The notes under the pieces are model-generated. The model did not search any database. It was not told the DNA's origin and worked only from the letters and a program-made list of their open reading frames with translations. This document shows positions 7,862 to 15,447 of a stretch of DNA of 39,129 nt, piece by piece; the first letter of the stretch is position 1, and every line of letters begins with the position of its first letter. Origin of the DNA: Maribacter sp. (GTDB lineage Bacteria; Bacteroidota; Bacteroidia; Flavobacteriales; Flavobacteriaceae); assembly GCA_020629415.1 (NCBI GenBank), contig JAHDDL010000009.1, positions 1 through 39,129 of the forward strand. The letters run 5' to 3'. Both the position numbers and the translations under genes were made by a program.

Positions 7862-8368
7862 CTAATCTACAGTAGTAGTTACAGTTCCAAATTCGTTTAC
7901 CTGTAAATCTGTTATTCTACTTCCGTTTTCATTCAAAAAAGTAATACCGCTTAGTTGAATGTTATGTGTGTAAGTAATATCATCTTCAGTAGTCGTGGTT
8001 ACGAATATACTCCCAGCTTCAGCTTCAATTTCTTCCAGAACGATGGGTGTAAGTGGTGGAGGAGAATCGCAAAAATAGCTACTAGTTACAGTTTCGGAAA
8101 AAATACGATAGCTAATTTGAGAATTTCCGGGTATAATACTTTCAATTTCAGTGGTTGAAACCTCATTTTTTAAAAGACCACTGGGCAAGTTTAAAATTAA
8201 AGCTTCATCACCATTTATTTTAAAAAGTACATTTTCGGTCGTAGCGGAAATGTCATTACAACTTTGAACGGTCTCAATACTATCAAAATCTACGGTCTCT
8301 ATTTGTAGGTCTCCGTCATTACAAGCAAAGAACAAAATGGAACAACCAATTATTAGGTATTTTTTCAT
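7862..8368 (-). CDS. hypothetical lipoprotein
   Basis: The 168-residue protein has a lipoprotein signal ending in FFAC (Cys16) and an acidic NDGD start of the mature chain. Residues 30-168 look like a beta-rich domain with two more cysteines (SCND near 36 and FCDSPPP near 100) that could form a disulfide. The tail is threonine-rich. I do not recognise a family. The organisation resembles the DUF6452 lipoprotein at 1426 (similar length, same sort of cysteine spacing), but I cannot show homology by eye. A TAAATTTG box on the minus strand at 8373-8380 sits just before the start. It ends back to back with the Smr gene. Confidence 0.65.
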   Translation of the reverse strand: MKKYLIIGCSILFFACNDGDLQIETVDFDSIETVQSCNDISATTENVLFKINGDEALILNLPSGLLKNEVSTTEIESIIPGNSQISYRIFSETVTSSYFCDSPPPLTPIVLEEIEAEAGSIFVTTTTEDDITYTHNIQLSGITFLNENGSRITDLQVNEFGTVTTTVD

Positions 8369-8435
8369 GCTTCAAATTTAATTTAAAATTTATAAATCTG
8401 TCTGTCGCACCTCCTTCAATTATAGGTTAATTAAC

Positions 8436-8460
8436 TATTTTTGTTCCTTATTTATTTTTG
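8436..8460 (+). promoter_or_regulatory. two tandem -7-like boxes upstream of the cysteine desulfurase
   Basis: TATTTTTG occurs twice, at 8436-8443 and 8453-8460, 28 and 11 bases before the ATG at 8472. Both match TAnnTTTG, but neither has a TTG at the usual spacing. Confidence 0.3.
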
Positions 8461-8471
8461 ATCATTTACTT

Positions 8472-9617
8472 ATGAAACAAGTATATTTAGATAATGCCGC
8501 CACTACACAGGTTCATCCTAATGTAATCGCAAAAATGCAGGAGGCTTTAGCTGTTTATGGTAATCCTTCTTCTACACATAGTTTTGGGAGAACTGCAAAA
8601 ACTGCTATAGAAAGTGCGCGTAAAACTATTGCTAAATATATTAATGCACAACCATCAGAAATCATATTCACTTCTGGTGGAACAGAGGCAGATAATATGA
8701 TTATTAGATGTGCGGTACGTGATTTGGACGTAAAAACCATTATTACTTCTAGAATAGAGCACCATGCAGTATTGCATACTGTAGAAGAATTGGAGCAAAA
8801 GGGGTTGATTCAGCTGCTATATGTAGATTTAGATTCTTTTGGCAATCCAGATTTGACTCATTTAGAGTCGCTTTTACAAAAAGATGATTCTAAAAAAATG
8901 GTCAGCTTAATGCACGTGAACAATGAAATAGGTAATAAAATTAATTTAGAAGAAGTTACCCTGTTGTCCAAAAAATATGGAGCACTTGTACATTCGGACA
9001 CAGTTCAGTCATTAGGTCATTATAAATGGGATGTCAAAGCATTTCCTATAGATTTTTTAGCGGCCGCAGCGCATAAATTTCACGGACCAAAAGGAATTGG
9101 CTTTGCCTTTATTCGTAAAAATTCAGGTTTAAGTTGTATGATTTCCGGCGGTTCTCAAGAACGTGGTCTAAGGGCGGGTACAGAATCTTTTCATAATATC
9201 GTAGGTCTTGAAGAGGCATTTATACATGCGTACGATAATTTGGATGAGGAAAAGAAATACGTTGAAGGATTAAAATCTTACTTCATAGATCAGGTGAACA
9301 AAGAAATACCTGGCGCAAAATTTAATGGCCATTCGGGCAATTTGCAGAAGAGTACTTATACTTTGGTAAATGTATGTTTACCAATTACAGAAGAAAAAGC
9401 AATGTTGCTGTTGTTCAACTTGGATATGAAAGGTATTGCTAGTTCTAAAGGTAGTGCTTGTCAATCTGGTAGTGATGCCGGCTCTCACGTGCTTACTCAG
9501 ATTTTATCTGCCGAAGATATGAAAAAACCATCTGTGCGTTTTTCATTTTCTACCTATAATTCCAAAGAGGATATTGATTATACCATTAGGGTCTTAAAGG
9601 AAATCGTAGAAGCGTAA
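8472..9617 (+). CDS. cysteine desulfurase (IscS/NifS type)
   Basis: This PLP enzyme takes sulfur from cysteine, leaving alanine and an enzyme persulfide used for Fe-S clusters, thio-cofactors and tRNA thiolation. It has 381 residues, as expected. Motifs are YLDNAATT (5-12), GNPSSTHSFG (30-39), TSGGTEADN (67-75), EHHAV (96-100), D176 in HSDTVQS, the PLP lysine K202 in AAAAHKFHGPKG, RAGTES (234-239) and the catalytic C330 on the long flexible loop in SSKGSACQSGSD, which marks the class I group. No isc or suf scaffold gene lies nearby. moaD and moaE are about 29 kb away, so sulfur supply to MoaD is possible but not shown by context. Confidence 0.92.
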   Translation: MKQVYLDNAATTQVHPNVIAKMQEALAVYGNPSSTHSFGRTAKTAIESARKTIAKYINAQPSEIIFTSGGTEADNMIIRCAVRDLDVKTIITSRIEHHAVLHTVEELEQKGLIQLLYVDLDSFGNPDLTHLESLLQKDDSKKMVSLMHVNNEIGNKINLEEVTLLSKKYGALVHSDTVQSLGHYKWDVKAFPIDFLAAAAHKFHGPKGIGFAFIRKNSGLSCMISGGSQERGLRAGTESFHNIVGLEEAFIHAYDNLDEEKKYVEGLKSYFIDQVNKEIPGAKFNGHSGNLQKSTYTLVNVCLPITEEKAMLLLFNLDMKGIASSKGSACQSGSDAGSHVLTQILSAEDMKKPSVRFSFSTYNSKEDIDYTIRVLKEIVEA

Positions 9618-10268
9618 TTAGTTTTTACGGTCTCTTTTACGCTCTCTCTCGTACGGAAATTTTCTTATCGCTAATTTCATCATTCTGTCAATGAGATCTG
9701 TAGTATTCTTGCCTGTTTTCTTATTGATTTCTTTTTCATATTTCCAAAGAAGTTTACCAGAACTACCATCGCTAATTTTTATACCGATCCTACCATAATT
9801 TGCTCCGCCTGAGAAATAGTCTGTGAAGCTGAATTCTGTGGGAACACCGTTAGATAACAATATATTCAAATCTAGTGTTCCACTTATGATGCCATCAACA
9901 CCTAGTATTTCACTTAACTCCTTTGTAGTATATACGTCTATGTTGTCATAACTGATATTTTTTTTGGCCAAGATAGCAGCAGTATTCTCAATGTTCTGAA
10001 ATGTAACGGGCAATTTTTTCTTTTTACTGCGCTTAGAGAAATAGGTCTCTAAAGCATTTTGCACGGCATAACCTTCGTTCTCTTCTAATCTTTTTTGTTC
10101 AGATTTAGATATTTTTTCGTTAAGGTCCAAATTGGTTAAAAAGGGAATAATGGCCAAAACATTATGATCGGAGCTCAAATTGTCAAAACTTGGACTTTCG
10201 TAAATGTTTTTTTGGGCCATTACGGCAATTGAAGACATCAACGCTAATAAGAAAAGTACTCTTTTCAT
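9618..10268 (-). CDS. hypothetical secreted protein
   Basis: The 216-residue protein has a clear signal peptide (MKRVLFLLALMSSIAVMAQ). The mature part contains LAIIPFLTNLDL, a helix with EEN..AVQNALETYF, the pattern ELSEILGVDGIISGTLDL and KISDGSSGKLLWKYEKEI. Together these resemble the alpha/beta fold of CsgG/GNA1162/LpoB-like periplasmic proteins, in which a helix precedes a 'VDGIISGTL' strand. That is a fold-level impression only. It is the third gene after an M23 peptidase and a TonB-dependent receptor (9-base gap), so it probably belongs to an envelope operon. It ends abutting the cysteine desulfurase stop. Confidence 0.7.
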   Translation of the reverse strand: MKRVLFLLALMSSIAVMAQKNIYESPSFDNLSSDHNVLAIIPFLTNLDLNEKISKSEQKRLEENEGYAVQNALETYFSKRSKKKKLPVTFQNIENTAAILAKKNISYDNIDVYTTKELSEILGVDGIISGTLDLNILLSNGVPTEFSFTDYFSGGANYGRIGIKISDGSSGKLLWKYEKEINKKTGKNTTDLIDRMMKLAIRKFPYERERKRDRKN

Positions 10269-10277
10269 TTATTTGTT

Positions 10278-12743
10278 TTAAAGGCGTAAACCTAATTTTA
10301 AATTGAAGACTCTAGAAGTAAGATAGTTTGGTATGGCATATTCGTTTTTGCTATCTGCATCTCTTACCCAAGTATTGGTTATTGAATTCTGATTGTTGAA
10401 TAAATTAAAAATTTCAAAATCCAGATTCAATTCTTTAAAATTATGTAGCCAATGTGTTTTTGTAAATTGTTTTTTCCTATTTGCAAAAATATAGGAAATT
10501 CCCAAATCTGTACGTTTATAATCTCTTAATCTATTCTGAAAACTATATGGGTCGGCATAACTTGGTGAACCACCGGGAACACCCGTTTGGTATACCAAAT
10601 TCAAATACATCTTTAAATCGGGTATGGTAGGTATGTAATCTTGAAAAAGAATGGCGAATTTTACACGTTGATCTGTAGGTCTTGGAATATAACCTCTATT
10701 ATTTCTATTTTCTTCAGTTTTTAAATATCCAAGACTAACCCAAGATTCCGTACCCGGTACAAAGGCACCGTTTAATCTTACTTCCGCTCCATAAACATAG
10801 GCTTCAGCATCGTTGTTGGCTGCATAACGTATGCGAACATCTTCTAAAGTATATGCGTTCACATTTTCTAGTTTCTTGTAATACGCTTCGTTTATTAAAG
10901 TAAAAGGTCTGTCCCATAGTAGAAAGCTATACTCGTTACCCGCAACTACATGAAATGCCTTTTGTGCTTTTACTTTGGGTTGTATGGTACCTGTATTATC
11001 GCGTAATTCTCTATAAAATGGCGGTTGGTGATATATTCCGGTAGATAACCTAAAAAGCATATCCTTCCTCCAGTTGGGTTTTATGGAAAATTGTGCACGC
11101 GGACTAAATACGGTTTGCGATACTTTTTCAACTCCGGTTCCACTAACCGTCCAATGATGTGAGCGTAAACCAATATTATAATATACATCTGCTTTGCTCC
11201 AAGTCTTATGAGTTCCCAATTGCAAGTAACCGGAAAACCTATTTGTCTTTACAAAGTTAAGGGCATTTAATCCGCTATAGGCCTCTAATGGTGCATTGAA
11301 CGGTTGAGAAGGTTGGTTGTTGATAAATTCACTTCTAGGTGGTCTAATGGAAAAGCCTGCAGAGTCAATAAACTCAGATTCTCGTAATTGATCTCTTATA
11401 TCTTCATGGGTGTATTTTACTCCCCATTCCAACAAAGAATTGTCCATGGTGCTATAACCCTTATGCGCTACATTAAAGATCAAAGCATCTAAATCGTTTC
11501 TAGTTCTGTTAAACTGTGATCCTATACCTCTAGAGGCCAAAACTTCGCCTGCGGTGTCGCTACCCAAATTGCTATCTACTTCGCCAAGTTCATAGGCTGC
11601 AATAACATCAGAATATTCTTCCTCTGTTGTATGGTAAATTGATGATATTAATTTTAACCCTGTGTTCTCATTTAAAGAGTAACTGCCTTTTAAAGCTCCC
11701 AATGCAGTGGTGTATTTGTTTGTTTCTTGACCTTCGTAATAGACTATCAATGCCTGGGGATTGTTAATTGTACCAAAATTGGTTTGCCTATTCAAAGGTT
11801 CGTTCTTGTAATCGTTAACGGCTAGGTTACCCAAGAAATTAAGTTGGAATTTAGGGGAGAAATGGTATGTTAAATAACTTTGAACATCAGTAAACGCCGG
11901 ATTAAAATTGCTTTGCGTTTGTTGACTATTGACCAATAAGGAGTTATTTCTATATCGTGCACCAGAAACGGAACTGAATTTTTGGTTTTTAGAAACAGTT
12001 TCCACACTTGTACTAGCACCCAGAAAACTTACATCTGCACGTAGTGAGAACAGCGTAGGGGTCTTGTACTTTATATCTAATACAGATGCCAGCTTATCAC
12101 CATACTTTGCCTGAAAACCACCTGCAGAAAATTTTACATTTTGTACCAAATCGGTATTTACAAAGCTTAGCCCTTCTTGTTGTGCAGACCGAATTAAAAA
12201 TGGTCTATATACTTCTATTTCGTTTACATATACCAAGTTTTCATCGTAGTTGCCTCCGCGTACAGCATATTGTGTGCTCAATTCATTGTTTGAAGAAACT
12301 CCGGGCAATAGTTTTAATATAGTTTCTACCCCTGAATTTGCTCCAGGTATTTTTCTGATTTTTTCTGGAGAAATATTTAAAATGTTACTGGTTTCTCTTT
12401 TTCCGGTTGCAGAAACTGTTACGCCGTCTATTTGGGTGATGTCGCTTTTTAAAACAGGATTAAATATAAACGTCTCATTGGTATTCAGTATTAATTTTTC
12501 CAATACAACGTCCAGGTAGGCAATGTGAGAAAAAACTATGGTGTCTTCTTCGTCTGAGGTAATCTCCAATATATAGAACCCGTCAGCATTTGTAGTAGTT
12601 CCAAACTCTTTGCTTGAAATATTTACGTTGGGTAGCGGTTCATTATTATCACCAAGTACAATACCTGAAATAGTGGCGTTCTGAGCAAAACCAATGGAGC
12701 TGCACAGCAGTAGTATCAGGCTTAGAACGCTATATGATTTCAA
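10278..12743 (-). CDS. TonB-dependent receptor with carboxypeptidase-regulatory-like domain
   Basis: This is an 821-residue outer-membrane transporter. In order: signal peptide (1-20), a carboxypeptidase-D-regulatory-like beta-sandwich (about 22-110, with ISGIVLGDNNEPLPNVNIS), the plug domain (about 125-230, with ILKLLPGVSSNNELSTQYAVRGGNYDEN in part and FSAGGFQAKYGDKLASVLDI) and a 22-strand barrel ending in a terminal Leu-Arg-Leu strand. There is no adjacent SusD gene, so this is not an ordinary polysaccharide-utilisation receptor. The gene follows the M23 peptidase after five bases and precedes a secreted protein by nine. The substrate cannot be deduced. Confidence 0.9.
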   Translation of the reverse strand: MKSYSVLSLILLLCSSIGFAQNATISGIVLGDNNEPLPNVNISSKEFGTTTNADGFYILEITSDEEDTIVFSHIAYLDVVLEKLILNTNETFIFNPVLKSDITQIDGVTVSATGKRETSNILNISPEKIRKIPGANSGVETILKLLPGVSSNNELSTQYAVRGGNYDENLVYVNEIEVYRPFLIRSAQQEGLSFVNTDLVQNVKFSAGGFQAKYGDKLASVLDIKYKTPTLFSLRADVSFLGASTSVETVSKNQKFSSVSGARYRNNSLLVNSQQTQSNFNPAFTDVQSYLTYHFSPKFQLNFLGNLAVNDYKNEPLNRQTNFGTINNPQALIVYYEGQETNKYTTALGALKGSYSLNENTGLKLISSIYHTTEEEYSDVIAAYELGEVDSNLGSDTAGEVLASRGIGSQFNRTRNDLDALIFNVAHKGYSTMDNSLLEWGVKYTHEDIRDQLRESEFIDSAGFSIRPPRSEFINNQPSQPFNAPLEAYSGLNALNFVKTNRFSGYLQLGTHKTWSKADVYYNIGLRSHHWTVSGTGVEKVSQTVFSPRAQFSIKPNWRKDMLFRLSTGIYHQPPFYRELRDNTGTIQPKVKAQKAFHVVAGNEYSFLLWDRPFTLINEAYYKKLENVNAYTLEDVRIRYAANNDAEAYVYGAEVRLNGAFVPGTESWVSLGYLKTEENRNNRGYIPRPTDQRVKFAILFQDYIPTIPDLKMYLNLVYQTGVPGGSPSYADPYSFQNRLRDYKRTDLGISYIFANRKKQFTKTHWLHNFKELNLDFEIFNLFNNQNSITNTWVRDADSKNEYAIPNYLTSRVFNLKLGLRL

Positions 12744-12748
12744 CGATA

Positions 12749-14440
12749 TTATTTTCTGTAAAAAGAGGTGCTAAGAGTATTTGTGTTACCCACATTATCT
12801 GTAACGGTAACTTCAAGAACACATTGCGTTTGATCTGCTATCTTATCATCAAAATTGTAGGTCAAAGTATTACGCTTGGGTTCATATTCCATTAATATCC
12901 ATTCTCCGTTCAAGGTAGCAGCGTATTTGTCAACGCCGCTTAAATCATCGGCAATTTGTACACTTAGGTACTTGTAATTATTTAACCATTGCTTCTCTTT
13001 AAAGTTTTTGGTTCTAATGGTAGGGGCCACGGTATCTTTTGCCAGAGTGTAGGTTCCTAGATTACGTGTACGGGTCGTAAATTCATTACCACGTTTATAA
13101 GTACTTACATGGTTTGGCCTAAGTTTAGAATCTAATCTGGCTATGAACAATTGCTTTCGTTCTTCTTTTGAATATTTGGATACATCAAAAGTTATCGTAA
13201 AATTTCTATGTGCGGGTACGGTGTTGGTGTGTATGGTAACCGTGTCTTTTCCTTTTTTTAGGTCGATGTAAAAATCTTCATAAAATGTATTTGTCGGGAA
13301 ATAGACTTTAGCACCGTCCAAATCAAAATTATTAGGTTTTTTGGCAATTACATAGTTATCCGTTTTATTCACTATTTTTTTATTGCCTAACAAATTCTTG
13401 ACCCCTTCTATAGGTATGTTAAGTTCTAATTTATTGCCTGCATAGTCCTTGATCAATAACTTGGCGTTATAACTTAGGCCTTCGTTTATTTTTACTATAC
13501 CATCATTATACAGGTCTTTGTATATACTTAGGTTATTACCTGGTGATTTAAAGCTCTTTTGAATTTTTTGTCTATGTCTCCCGTAATAATCGTAATCTAC
13601 AAGTGTGTTTATATATCTGGTTTCACCAAAAGAAAACGATTCAAAATCATATAATGAATAAACTTTGCCGTTTACACTGAGCTCTACACTGTATATCCCA
13701 TTTTTATTGGCGGCCATATCCAATCTGTCGAAACCAATAAAGCCTACTCCAATATTGCCCAGGGCGGTTACTTTGTCCGCTAAAAAGGTTCCGTCTTTTT
13801 GTTTGCTAAAATTTATTTGGGTTCTTTCATAATTATTGTTGACATGAGCATTATCCGTTAAAGGATAAATAAATAATTTTTCTAAAATAGGGTTGGTGGC
13901 ATCGGCAACATCTAGGCCATACATTAAAGGATTGGTAGGTTTTTCGGAAATGCTACTTCGTATTTCAAAATGTAAATGTGGACCCGCAGATCCACCCGTA
14001 TTACCACTATATGCTATTAATTCTCCCTTGGTAACTTTTAACTCTCCGTAATCAGGAAATACTTCAACTTCAAAAGATTTTTTAGCATACTGTAATTTCT
14101 TAATATAGGCCTCTATGGCCGGAGAAAACTTTTGTAAATGGCCATAGACAGAAGTATACCCGTTTGGGTGGGCTATATAAAGTACTTTTCCATAACCCCA
14201 TAAAGAAACTTTAATTCTGGTAATGGTGCCATCACCAATGGCTTTTATGGGTATGCCTTCTCTTTGTTGTGTTTTAATATCAACACCAGAATGGAAATGG
14301 TTAGAACGTAACTCACCAAAAGTGCCCGCCAATATAATCGGTATATCCATAGGAGGACCAAAAACATCTTTAGGGTATTTTTCTTGTGAGAAAAGACTTA
14401 AGCAAAATAACAATAACAGACCAAGGGATATTTTTTTCAT
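12749..14440 (-). CDS. M23 family metallopeptidase (periplasmic peptidoglycan hydrolase type)
   Basis: The 563-residue protein has a signal peptide (1-18). The zinc-peptidase domain occupies about residues 35-165, with H50 and D54 in HFHSGVD and HLHFE at 155-159, the full LytM set (HxxxD, HxH) together with YGHL near 99-102. The long C-terminal half (about 180-563) is beta-rich and may be an Ig-like or carbohydrate/peptide-binding region. It heads an operon with a TonB-dependent receptor and a secreted protein. The likely role is cutting peptide cross-links in peptidoglycan or processing a cell-surface substrate; the catalytic residues are all present. Confidence 0.88.
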   Translation of the reverse strand: MKKISLGLLLLFCLSLFSQEKYPKDVFGPPMDIPIILAGTFGELRSNHFHSGVDIKTQQREGIPIKAIGDGTITRIKVSLWGYGKVLYIAHPNGYTSVYGHLQKFSPAIEAYIKKLQYAKKSFEVEVFPDYGELKVTKGELIAYSGNTGGSAGPHLHFEIRSSISEKPTNPLMYGLDVADATNPILEKLFIYPLTDNAHVNNNYERTQINFSKQKDGTFLADKVTALGNIGVGFIGFDRLDMAANKNGIYSVELSVNGKVYSLYDFESFSFGETRYINTLVDYDYYGRHRQKIQKSFKSPGNNLSIYKDLYNDGIVKINEGLSYNAKLLIKDYAGNKLELNIPIEGVKNLLGNKKIVNKTDNYVIAKKPNNFDLDGAKVYFPTNTFYEDFYIDLKKGKDTVTIHTNTVPAHRNFTITFDVSKYSKEERKQLFIARLDSKLRPNHVSTYKRGNEFTTRTRNLGTYTLAKDTVAPTIRTKNFKEKQWLNNYKYLSVQIADDLSGVDKYAATLNGEWILMEYEPKRNTLTYNFDDKIADQTQCVLEVTVTDNVGNTNTLSTSFYRK

Positions 14441-14578
14441 AGATAGATAGGAATACTGCGAAAATAATTAATCAATGACAATTCTGTGAAGTTGGGCGCG
14501 CTAAAATTATTATAAAGCGTTTTGTATACTATATTATTAATTCAATAGCAGTCTATTTACGAATATTTGAAAAAACTA

Positions 14579-14609
14579 TTGCTAAGTCATATAATGTATG
14601 TTAACTTTG
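14579..14609 (+). promoter_or_regulatory. promoter of the coiled-coil/zapA/6S/rny unit
   Basis: TTG (14579-14581) and TAACTTTG (14602-14609) are 20 bases apart, an excellent match to TTG-N(19)-TAnnTTTG. The predicted start of transcription, near 14616, is about 18 bases before the ATG at 14634. Confidence 0.65.
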
Positions 14610-14633
14610 TGTAAATCGCATTGATGGTAATGT

Positions 14634-14924
14634 ATGAGCGAGTTAATTAAAATCGTTGATTCTTTAGAAAATAAAATTAGCAAATTGTTGCATAAACTTG
14701 AGGTTTTGAACAATGCCAATTTAGAATTGGAAAAAGAATTGAGTGATATAAAATCTTCACAGGAAAGTGCCAATAAATCGGTGTCCGAATGGGAAGAAAA
14801 ATATAATTCGCTTAAACTTGCAAATTCAATGCTTGGCAGTAATACCAATAAAACAGAAGCTAAGCTTAAAATAAATACATTAATACGAGAGTTGGACCAT
14901 TGTATAGCTCAATTGTCGGAATAA
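14634..14924 (+). CDS. small coiled-coil protein upstream of zapA
   Basis: The 96-residue protein is almost wholly alpha-helical with strong heptad periodicity (LENKISKLLHKLEVLNNANLE, quoted in parts as LENKISKLLHKLEVL and LELEKELSDIKSSQ) and a second helix near the C-terminus. It has no signal peptide and is acidic overall. It begins the transcript with the promoter at 14579-14609 and is followed by zapA after 12 bases. The position and coiled coil are reminiscent of the E. coli ZapB partner of ZapA, but sequence similarity to ZapB is not obvious, so I treat it as a probable cell-division partner only by context. An overlapping reverse frame is a shadow. Confidence 0.7.
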   Translation: MSELIKIVDSLENKISKLLHKLEVLNNANLELEKELSDIKSSQESANKSVSEWEEKYNSLKLANSMLGSNTNKTEAKLKINTLIRELDHCIAQLSE

Positions 14925-14936
14925 TGTTTCAATAAT

Positions 14937-15233
14937 ATGTCAGAAAAGCTCAAAATTAAACTTTCTATTGCTGATAGGGTCTACCCATTGACTATTGACC
15001 CTGCTCAGGAAGAAGGCTTGCGCAAAGCAGCCAAAAATATAGAACAGTTGGCAAAAAAATTTGAGCAGAACTATGCAGTTAGAGACAAACAAGATGTTTT
15101 GGCGATGTGCGCCTTGCAATTTGCGTCTAAGATTGAACAGCATGGCATAGAGCAATCAGAAGGAACCAAGGAAGCTGAAGAGCGTTTAAAAGCGCTTGAA
15201 GAATTGGTAACGTCTAAATTAGCTTTGAAATAA
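14937..15233 (+). CDS. zapA: cell division protein ZapA
   Basis: The 98-residue cytosolic protein binds FtsZ and bundles Z-ring filaments. The N-terminal ~45 residues hold the ZapA globular head (LKIKLSIADRVYPLTIDPAQEEGLRKAAKNI in parts: KIKLSIADRVYPLTID), followed by a long C-terminal helix (about 55-95) that dimerises. Size and pattern agree with ZapA. It follows the coiled-coil gene after 12 bases and precedes the 6S-like RNA, an order that recalls zapA-ssrS in E. coli. The stop codon overlaps the candidate 6S promoter region. Confidence 0.9.
   Translation: MSEKLKIKLSIADRVYPLTIDPAQEEGLRKAAKNIEQLAKKFEQNYAVRDKQDVLAMCALQFASKIEQHGIEQSEGTKEAEERLKALEELVTSKLALK
15196..15227 (+). promoter_or_regulatory. 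candidate internal promoter for the 6S-like RNA
   Basis: TTG (15196-15198) and TAGCTTTG (15220-15227) are separated by 21 bases inside the 3' end of zapA. This would start an RNA near 15234 and give a transcript of roughly 195 nt ending at the T-run at 15424-15431, a normal size for 6S RNA. Confidence 0.4.
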
Positions 15234-15258
15234 ATACGTTCTTATAAATACATTAAGT

Positions 15259-15431
15259 TACTGCCCACATTGGTAATACCTTTTGACAAACTCAACATTT
15301 ATTTTTTTAAAAAGGGTGAGTTTAGATTGTAAAAGCAGGCCCTACTCGTATAGGGATCCTTGATCAGTCTGTTAGCCCTAAACCTGTTTACCGGAGTTTG
15401 ATCAAAACTTCTCCAATGTGGGCTTTTTTTT
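15259..15431 (+). ncRNA. ssrS: 6S-like RNA (6S-Flavo type), between zapA and rny
   Basis: The region folds into one long hairpin with an internal bubble, the layout of 6S RNA, which binds RNA polymerase holoenzyme. The closing stem is a perfect 11 bp (GCCCACATTGG 15263-15273 with CCAATGTGGGC 15413-15423) followed by a T-run, so it also serves as terminator. A second helix of 13 bp with one bulged A joins 15281-15293 to 15394-15407. An A/T-rich single-stranded stretch (15294-15312) follows, then inner helices: GTTTAG at 15320-15325 with CTAAAC at 15378-15383, and hairpin CCCTA/TAGGG at 15340-15355. The zapA neighbourhood matches ssrS in other bacteria. The RNA could begin at 15234. The structure is read directly; the identity is inferred. 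Confidence 0.75.
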
Positions 15432-15447
15432 ATTAATTAATTACACT

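Noticed and set aside
15418..15447. Earlier start for rny that includes the residues GFFLLINYT
   Set aside because: This stretch is the 3' arm and T-run of the 6S-like RNA; the ATG at 15448 gives the normal RNase Y N-terminus.
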